The notes beneath the pieces are model-generated. The model searched no databases. It was not told the DNA's origin and saw nothing but the letters and a program-made list of their open reading frames with translations. This document shows, piece by piece, positions 58,142 to 64,000 of a stretch of 64,000 nt of DNA. The stretch covers positions 1 through 64,000 of IMG/VR virus record IMGVR_UViG_3300027976_000007; one strand, 5' to 3'. Each line of letters begins with the position of its first letter. The stretch's first letter is position 1. The stretch is from a virus. A program made the translations under genes and the position numbers.

Positions 58142-58555
58142 AGGCCTATCAATTGTTCTAAGTCTATCTAATGAAGCTTGATATTCACCCTCTTCTGAAT
58201 CTTTAAAATCCTCATTTTCCCTACCAATCATTCCTTTAAGATCTTCTAAATCTACGGTAATCATAACATAATCACCTAATGCTTCAACTTCAGTAGGTAT
58301 TTGACTTGATATTTTTGTGAATGCATGATCTAGACCTAATATATCTTTCCAGTTATCTTCATCAAATTCCATTCCATCTCTATCATCTTCATCATCATAT
58401 ACTACTGAAAATGATACTTTACCATCTTTTATTTCACCATTATAATCACCAGAATCAGCTGTTAATTCTACGGATTGGTCGTAGATTTCAAGATCCATAT
58501 TTTCTTTTAATAGCTTTCCTTCCACTAAGTACTTTTTTAAATCGAAATTGTCCAT
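58139..58555 (-). CDS. Acidic protein with NFDLKKYLVEG leader
   Basis: A 138-residue very acidic protein. Its first 18 residues (MDNFDLKKYLVEGKLLKE) are identical to those of the next gene while the bodies differ. The leader contains LVE-G, like T4 prohead-protease sites. Probably packaged in the head and processed. Confidence 0.6.
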   Translation of the reverse strand: MDNFDLKKYLVEGKLLKENMDLEIYDQSVELTADSGDYNGEIKDGKVSFSVVYDDEDDRDGMEFDEDNWKDILGLDHAFTKISSQIPTEVEALGDYVMITVDLEDLKGMIGRENEDFKDSEEGEYQASLDRLRTIDRP

Positions 58556-58565
58556 TTTATTTTAT

Positions 58566-58850
58566 TTATACTATATTTATTAAATCTGATTCTTTTACTC
58601 TATAACTCATTACCATATTTCCTCTATAATTATCATGTTCAACAACATAAACATACTCACCATCTTTTATTTCTAGATTTTCAGGTTCATTCATGTAAAC
58701 ATCCCAAATAATACCCTTAAAACCTTTACCTAGACCTGATTGGGGTGTTGTTGTAACTTTATCACCAATTTTGAATTTAGGTTCTGGTTTGTTTTCCTCT
58801 TTTAATAGCTTCCCTTCCACTAAGTACTTTTTTAAATCGAAATTGTCCAT
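58566..58850 (-). CDS. KOW/SH3-like protein with NFDLKKYLVEG leader
   Basis: A 94-residue protein. After the shared leader the body KFKIGDKVTTTPQSGLGKGF resembles a small SH3/KOW barrel that could bind nucleic acid. Confidence 0.6.
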   Translation of the reverse strand: MDNFDLKKYLVEGKLLKEENKPEPKFKIGDKVTTTPQSGLGKGFKGIIWDVYMNEPENLEIKDGEYVYVVEHDNYRGNMVMSYRVKESDLINIV

Positions 58851-58867
58851 TTTATTTTATTTTATTT

Positions 58868-59560
58868 TTAACCGGCATGTGAGTTAAAAGGAACATTAAA
58901 CTTAGTAAACAATTTGTCTACTTCCCCCTCCCAATCTTCAACATCTCTTATGATTTGTTGGTATTTGTGGGCCATACCATCATATTCATCTTCATGTCTA
59001 AATTCTCTAGGCCAATCTGAATGGAAATATAATTCTTCATATCGATCATTATCTAAAAAACTCTTATGTTCAAATCCTGCTCTTTTAGCATTATTTGGGT
59101 ATTTAAGATATAATTCTTTATATGCAGCTTTTAATTTTTCAATGTCTCCACTATCTTCTTTTATATTAAGAAATTCTTCATCTCTTTCTTTATCTCGTCC
59201 AATGGTATTTCCAGGGTTGATGAAATCATCTGACTTATCACCACCGAACTCTTTAAGTTTTTTATCTCTTAATTTGTTAACCCCCTCAATGATGCTATCT
59301 ATAAATAGGTTAATATCTTCTTTACTTTCAAATTCACTATTCATCATATCATCCTCAATCTGATCAGTAAGATATTTAGAATTTTGATCTACAATGTAAT
59401 CATCTATGTTTTCTTTAATTTTGTTTTTAGCTTCGTAAGCTGCTTTAACATTTTCTAATGTTGGTAAAGCTTCACCTTGTTTTCGGGTGTCGTATCCCGG
59501 TGCATTTTCTTTTAATAGCCTACCTTCAGCTAAATACTTTTTTAAATCGAAATTGTTCAT
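58868..59560 (-). CDS. Helical protein with NFDLKKYLAEG leader
   Basis: A 230-residue, mainly helical, acidic protein with the leader variant NNFDLKKYLAEGRLLKE. No catalytic motif seen. Confidence 0.6.
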   Translation of the reverse strand: MNNFDLKKYLAEGRLLKENAPGYDTRKQGEALPTLENVKAAYEAKNKIKENIDDYIVDQNSKYLTDQIEDDMMNSEFESKEDINLFIDSIIEGVNKLRDKKLKEFGGDKSDDFINPGNTIGRDKERDEEFLNIKEDSGDIEKLKAAYKELYLKYPNNAKRAGFEHKSFLDNDRYEELYFHSDWPREFRHEDEYDGMAHKYQQIIRDVEDWEGEVDKLFTKFNVPFNSHAG

Positions 59561-59595
59561 TTTATTTTTGTTTTAATTTGTGGATTTAGATTCAT

Positions 59596-60012
59596 TCATA
59601 TCGTAATGATCCAGTTGTTTTTGAACTTATATAAACGAGCTTCTAAATCATTTAATTCGTTACCATATCTATTAGCTATTTCTCCTCCTTCGGGTTCAGC
59701 TTCCTGCTCCATATCAATGAACAGCTGTTCAATTTCATCTTCTAATTCTCTTTTTTCTCCTCTTAAATCTAAAACCCCATCATAATCTATTTCAGTTAAC
59801 GCAGAACCTCCTACATTATCAGGTTGTTTAATATTATTCTTGTCTTCTAAAAATTTAGTAAGCTCTTTATGTATCCTTTGAGCATCATTAGATGTAATTA
59901 CTTTATTTGATTCTAAAAAATCCAAGATTTGATTACTTAAAATAGTTGCACTTTTGTCTTCTTTTAATAGCCTTCCTTCCACTAAGTATTTTTTTAAATC
60001 GAAATTGTCCAT
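59596..60012 (-). CDS. Helical protein with NFDLKKYLVEG leader
   Basis: A 138-residue protein with the leader, a middle ITSNDAQRIHKELTKFLEDK and an acidic coiled coil. The nucleotides for this middle recur at 58072. Confidence 0.6.
   Translation of the reverse strand: MDNFDLKKYLVEGRLLKEDKSATILSNQILDFLESNKVITSNDAQRIHKELTKFLEDKNNIKQPDNVGGSALTEIDYDGVLDLRGEKRELEDEIEQLFIDMEQEAEPEGGEIANRYGNELNDLEARLYKFKNNWIITI
59831..59900. repeat. 70-nt exact direct repeat, copy 2
   Basis: Coding copy of the repeat at 58072-58141, within the gene at 59596. Recombination between the copies would delete 1.76 kb including three leader-family genes. Confidence 0.9.
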
Positions 60013-60099
60013 TTTATTTTATTTTATTATACATATGTAATTTTTGAGTTAGGTATAAAGTGTAAACCCAACAAGGTTTTCCTAAATAAGTATATTCTA

Positions 60100-62325
60100 T
60101 CATATTACTTCACATGAGGATCCTTGACATGCAATACTTCCCATAGTATCAATATCAGCATATGAAGGTTTAGTTAATACTGAAGTGTAATCTATTAAAG
60201 ATATGTTTTGGGTTATTTGATTCCATTTATGCCATAGATGAACATCCTTCATACAATATATAGTTTTTTCTAAATCTTTTTTGAAATAATTAGAAGCAAA
60301 TTTCTTTACTCTTCTTATCCAATCTTTTTTAAGAAGGACTTGGGTTCTAGAACCTTCTATCGTCATATTTTTATCTTGGACGTGTTGTGTAGCTTTCCAT
60401 AAATTATCATTAAAATAATGTAAACCATCCACAATTAACCCTGCCATAAAAATCACCCCATCTCCATATTTATTAACTAGCTCTTGAGTAGTAAGTACTG
60501 AAGTAAATGGGGCTTGAGCATAATCTTTATCCCCTGTTTGGGGTAAGAAAGATACGGCAGCGAATTCATTTTGATGTTTAAAGATATAATCTGTCATTTC
60601 ATTCATATCATCAATGATTATAGTATTAGATACATTATGGGAAGTTTCTGGTAAATAACATAGCTCTTTATTTTTTCCTCCTTTAATCCAGGAATTTTGG
60701 ACTAAGCGGATCAGTTCTAGATGTTTTACCCCCATCATTTCACTTTTATATAAGGTACCTTTAGGATTTTCAAAAGGACAATATACAACATAATCGGTGT
60801 TTGTAGCAGACCAAGAGGATTCTTCTAACATTTCGGGATTATGTATTTCTAAATATTTAGCCGTCTCACTGTCCTTATTTAACTGCATTATTCTAAAATA
60901 ATTTTGGGAATGTTCGGGATGGATTCCTGAGGGAGATTTTAAAATCACAGAAGCATTACCCGATGGTTTTACTGTTGTACATCTAGCCGCTTGGTTAATT
61001 CCTAAAAATTCAGCAACTTCCTTATTAGTATCTTTTACTATTTGAGCCCCTTTAATTAATATTTCCTTATTAAAAAGTTCTGGTCGAGCCATCCACCCCG
61101 TTATAGAAACTCCTAATAAAGCCTCTCCAGCTACTATTTCTTCTGTTTCTTTTCCTAAGTAAGGGAATGAAGTATATCCGGCCTGTAAAGTCCCAACAAT
61201 AGAAGCATTTCTGCAAATTTTGTAAAATGTTTCTTCATTAAACTTGTTGTTGGTTTTGTTAGAACATGAGAGGGCATCTATTTCATTTAAATTGCAAAAC
61301 TGGAAAACTGATTCGTTTAGGTTTTTTATTTTGGTATAAAAATTGAATTGGATTTCAAAACATGGATTAAACATATCATCTTCATGAGACATGAAAACAA
61401 AACCTAAATCACTATCTCCTTGATTAATTTCAACTAGATTTAAAAATTCCTCTTTCGAGAACTTACCTCTAAGAAGACCCACAGAATTATTACTTCTAGC
61501 TCTTTGAGGGTTATCTATATACCATGTTCCCGTTTTAGCGTTTATTAGATCAGTATCGTCTTGATCCATTATTATATTCATAGCACTTCTTCTTACTCCA
61601 CCTGACAACACCGCATCTGATAAATGCATAAAGATATCATATATTAGTATAGATTTAAAGGGAATTTGAAGTTTGTCTCCTAAAGCAGAATTTATTAAAT
61701 TTTCTATTTTTTCTAAAGCTTGTTTTAACCCTTCGGGTCCTGGGGCTTTAAACCCTCCAGAAATCAAAGACCCTTTGGGTCTTACTAGAGAGTAATCAAA
61801 TTTTATTTGATACCCAAAATATTCTTCATATAATGATGGATGGGAACAAAAGGAAGATATTAGTACTTTACAAGCTTCAGACCACCCCTCCACTGAGTCT
61901 TCTACTATATGCTGTTTAGCTTCTTTTGAGTCTCTTTTTACTAATGGAGGTAATAAACTTACATATTTATTTTTTAGAGATATTCCCAACCCTGTACCTG
62001 CTAAAAGAACGAAAAATCCTTTATTAAAAATATCTGGAGAGTAGGCATATGTAACACAACAGTTATACATCCTAGCATGGTTTTTTAGTAAATGTTTCCC
62101 TCTAAATTGGAGATTTCTTTGAGAAGCTAGGAATTCTTTTTCTTTATATGATTCCATAACTTCATCAAGATAGGGTTGTATTTTATCCCCATATTTCATG
62201 GTATGGGTGTTTAATACTCCTTCAACCGCTTCATTCCATGTTTCATAACGATTTAGGGATTCATCCCATTTTAAATAATCGGTGTATAGTTTTAGTTGAG
62301 ATAAAAATTCTTTTCCTTTTGACAT
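60100..62325 (-). CDS. Class II (B12-dependent) ribonucleotide reductase
   Basis: A 741-residue protein. RMYNCCVTYAYSP, LLAGTGLGISL, LSGGVRRSAMNI, FCNLNEI (active-site Cys), TTVKPSGNASVIL and the C-terminal redox pair in ACQGSSC match monomeric adenosylcobalamin-dependent reductases. No small subunit gene is near, as expected. Makes dNTPs for replication. Confidence 0.85.
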   Translation of the reverse strand: MSKGKEFLSQLKLYTDYLKWDESLNRYETWNEAVEGVLNTHTMKYGDKIQPYLDEVMESYKEKEFLASQRNLQFRGKHLLKNHARMYNCCVTYAYSPDIFNKGFFVLLAGTGLGISLKNKYVSLLPPLVKRDSKEAKQHIVEDSVEGWSEACKVLISSFCSHPSLYEEYFGYQIKFDYSLVRPKGSLISGGFKAPGPEGLKQALEKIENLINSALGDKLQIPFKSILIYDIFMHLSDAVLSGGVRRSAMNIIMDQDDTDLINAKTGTWYIDNPQRARSNNSVGLLRGKFSKEEFLNLVEINQGDSDLGFVFMSHEDDMFNPCFEIQFNFYTKIKNLNESVFQFCNLNEIDALSCSNKTNNKFNEETFYKICRNASIVGTLQAGYTSFPYLGKETEEIVAGEALLGVSITGWMARPELFNKEILIKGAQIVKDTNKEVAEFLGINQAARCTTVKPSGNASVILKSPSGIHPEHSQNYFRIMQLNKDSETAKYLEIHNPEMLEESSWSATNTDYVVYCPFENPKGTLYKSEMMGVKHLELIRLVQNSWIKGGKNKELCYLPETSHNVSNTIIIDDMNEMTDYIFKHQNEFAAVSFLPQTGDKDYAQAPFTSVLTTQELVNKYGDGVIFMAGLIVDGLHYFNDNLWKATQHVQDKNMTIEGSRTQVLLKKDWIRRVKKFASNYFKKDLEKTIYCMKDVHLWHKWNQITQNISLIDYTSVLTKPSYADIDTMGSIACQGSSCEVI

Positions 62326-62372
62326 ATAATCTTGTATTGTTAATTTTTGGGCGTAATTATAAATATATAATT

Positions 62373-63731
62373 TTATTTATTCATACCTAATTCAAAAAAC
62401 TTTTCACGTAATTTCTTTTTCTCAGATTTTTCTATATCTGTAGTTTGGGTCTTTTGAGCGTATTCTAATTCCTCTTCATCCATTTCATCTTCTTCGATTT
62501 CAAACTTGCCCATTGATGTATCTATATAAGGAGAATAGAAAGTACATCCATCTTTACCATATCTGTTTCCCATAAAGTGCCACCTACCTGTACCATCAAG
62601 TCTATCTTTTCTCCCTCTTGATAGTGATATTATTATATCTCCTATCATTAATTTATCAAAACTGCCTGCAATGTGAGTACTTTCTAAGATAGCTTTATCT
62701 GCTCCTGATCTGTTTGCTTGTGATGGTGATATTATAGGAATGTTTAGTTCTTTAGCTAATCCTTTAGCGTCTGTAAATATGTCATCTATTTCATCTTTTC
62801 TTTCACCTCTAATTTGTCTTCCTTTTAATAAATCTAGATAATCTATTATAATGAAGTCTGGTTTGAAATCTAAACTATTTAAGTGGGCTTCTATAGTACT
62901 TAATGAAGCTCTTTTTGGTGAGTATGATTTGATTACTAATCTTCCAGGTAAGGAATCAGCTATCATTTCTATTTTTTCTCTATGTTGTCCTAAATCGTCT
63001 ACAGGAATTTCTGCTAAACAGGCGTCCATTCTTCTACCTACATATTCTTCACCTAATTCTAGAGAATAATATACTCCGTTATATCCGGCTTTCAAGGCTT
63101 CGGCGGCCATGGCTACTACCGCCCATGATTTTCCTCCTTTAGGATTACCAAATATTAATACTAAATCTCCACCCCCATAACCTCCTTGAGTTATGTTATT
63201 AAAGGAGTCCCAGGGAAAAGGAATTGCCTTTCTAGAGTTTTCTCTAAATCTAGCTTCTACATCTTTCTCATATTCATGTCCTACACTCCTATCAGCTCCC
63301 GCTTTCAGGGCTTTATCTACTATATGCCTTATAGAATCATATTCCCCATTAGATAATAAATCTACACTTTCTATTAAAGCTGATTTCAGTTGTTGGTTCT
63401 TACAAAAAGTAGAAAATTCTTTCTTTACATAATCTAAATCATCTTTACTAGTTTCGTAAGCCAACCTTAATTGTTCTTTAACTGAGATTTTTAATATATC
63501 ATTAGGGATTTTTTGGAGTTCTACTTTTAATATCTCCATTGATATTGTATTATGATAATCCTCATAATATTTCAATATTTTTTCTATTATCCAAGAGTGG
63601 GCGGGATTGTCCCAGTCTTCAGGTCTAACTATATCATATATATTATTTAAAAAATCTTTATGGGTTAACAAAGATGATATAACTTTGATTTGGAATGAGG
63701 GCCCATAAGCTTGTATATTGGAAAGAGTCAT
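62373..63731 (-). CDS. Replicative DNA helicase (DnaB/gp41-like)
   Basis: A 452-residue RecA-fold helicase. Walker A GNPKGGKS (195-202), YYSLELGEEYVGRRMDA, Walker B IIIDYLDLL (D297) and PSQANRSG; N-terminal helical domain as in gp41. The C-terminal acidic/basic tail may contact primase or loader. Confidence 0.9.
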   Translation of the reverse strand: MTLSNIQAYGPSFQIKVISSLLTHKDFLNNIYDIVRPEDWDNPAHSWIIEKILKYYEDYHNTISMEILKVELQKIPNDILKISVKEQLRLAYETSKDDLDYVKKEFSTFCKNQQLKSALIESVDLLSNGEYDSIRHIVDKALKAGADRSVGHEYEKDVEARFRENSRKAIPFPWDSFNNITQGGYGGGDLVLIFGNPKGGKSWAVVAMAAEALKAGYNGVYYSLELGEEYVGRRMDACLAEIPVDDLGQHREKIEMIADSLPGRLVIKSYSPKRASLSTIEAHLNSLDFKPDFIIIDYLDLLKGRQIRGERKDEIDDIFTDAKGLAKELNIPIISPSQANRSGADKAILESTHIAGSFDKLMIGDIIISLSRGRKDRLDGTGRWHFMGNRYGKDGCTFYSPYIDTSMGKFEIEEDEMDEEELEYAQKTQTTDIEKSEKKKLREKFFELGMNK

Positions 63732-64000
63732 TTATTTTTTATTTTTTCAAAGGTTGTTTTAATCCATAAATCTACATTATTAATAATATTACCTAATTGG
63801 TCTTTTTTATAAAACTGTAAAAATTGTTCAGGGTCATAATTTAATTTTTTATTTTTAATAATTTCATTTAAATAATCTTCATCTTGTAAACTTAACATAG
63901 GTTTTGATAAATCCATAACTTTATGACTTTTTTCTAACTCTGTTATTGTTTTTAATATTTTAGGATAAATGATATGATCCTTTATATTAGATTCACATAT
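63728..64000 (-). CDS. Partial gene cut by the window edge
   Basis: The frame is open to base 64000 (ICESNIKDHIIYPKIL ... KIKNK), 90 residues visible. An internal Met at 63916 is a possible but not needed start. Overlaps the helicase start by 4 nt, so likely a replication protein; not identified. Confidence 0.55.
   Translation of the reverse strand: MCESNIKDHIIYPKILKTITELEKSHKVMDLSKPMLSLQDEDYLNEIIKNKKLNYDPEQFLQFYKKDQLGNIINNVDLWIKTTFEKIKNK

Overview
The window looks like part of the genome of a large tailed phage (T4-like replication genes) infecting a member of the Bacteroidota, probably a flavobacterium. Evidence: very low GC; essentially every gene on the minus strand in tightly packed operons, often with 4-nt ATGA stop/start overlaps; a T4-type set of DNA polymerase, sliding clamp, two clamp-loader subunits and DnaB-type helicase; a tRNA array; and at least 18 promoters of the form TTTGG-N19-TATATTTA, which fit the Bacteroidota housekeeping sigma consensus (TTTG ... 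TAnnTTTG) and not E. coli sigma70. No capsid or tail genes are recognisable. Transcription runs from high to low coordinates.

Layout. (1) 1-13.2 kb: accessory region with terminator-promoter modules, many tiny genes, several frameshifted gene remnants and an amplified family of proteins built from a 21-residue repeat (2992-11379), plus a phosphoesterase, an RNase H-like protein, an AT-hook protein and a cupin-PAS fusion. (2) 13.2-17.3 kb: 28 tRNA genes with anticodons for all 20 amino acids, three with abnormal arm order, and two remnants of HNH endonuclease genes. (3) 17.3-23.3 kb: zinc-ribbon, repeat, SWIM and HTH/HNH-like proteins. (4) 23.3-31.3 kb: glycan cluster of six or seven glycosyltransferases (one split) and an FkbM methyltransferase. 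(5) 31.3-41.5 kb: replication and chaperones: PD-(D/E)XK nuclease, clamp loader, GroEL, GroES, sliding clamp, and a family B DNA polymerase that is both split into two genes and interrupted by a LAGLIDADG intein. (6) 41.4-54.5 kb: nucleotide metabolism and DNA modification: NTP pyrophosphohydrolase, FolE, QueE, QueD, QueC-like and a DpdA-like transglycosylase (a nearly complete 7-deazaguanine route), plus a split thymidylate synthase. Within this block lies a 4.65-kb segment (about 45,364-50,018) that appears to have been inserted as a circle into a thioredoxin gene through an 11-bp microhomology, leaving thioredoxin and a UvrB-like helicase in reciprocal halves; genes in the segment use a second promoter subclass. 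(7) 54.5-64 kb: lysis genes, a family of proteins sharing an N-terminal leader that resembles T4 capsid-targeting peptides, a class II ribonucleotide reductase, the replicative helicase, and a gene cut by the window edge.

How the parts fit: RNR, thymidylate synthase and the NTP pyrophosphohydrolase would supply and clean the dNTP pool; FolE-QueD-QueE-QueC would make preQ0 and the DpdA-like enzyme would place it in phage DNA; polymerase, clamp, loader and helicase replicate it; tRNAs and GroEL/ES support expression and folding late in infection; the glycosyltransferases may decorate virion, host or DNA. Several single-base frameshifts lie in homopolymers, so sequencing error must be excluded before calling those genes dead.
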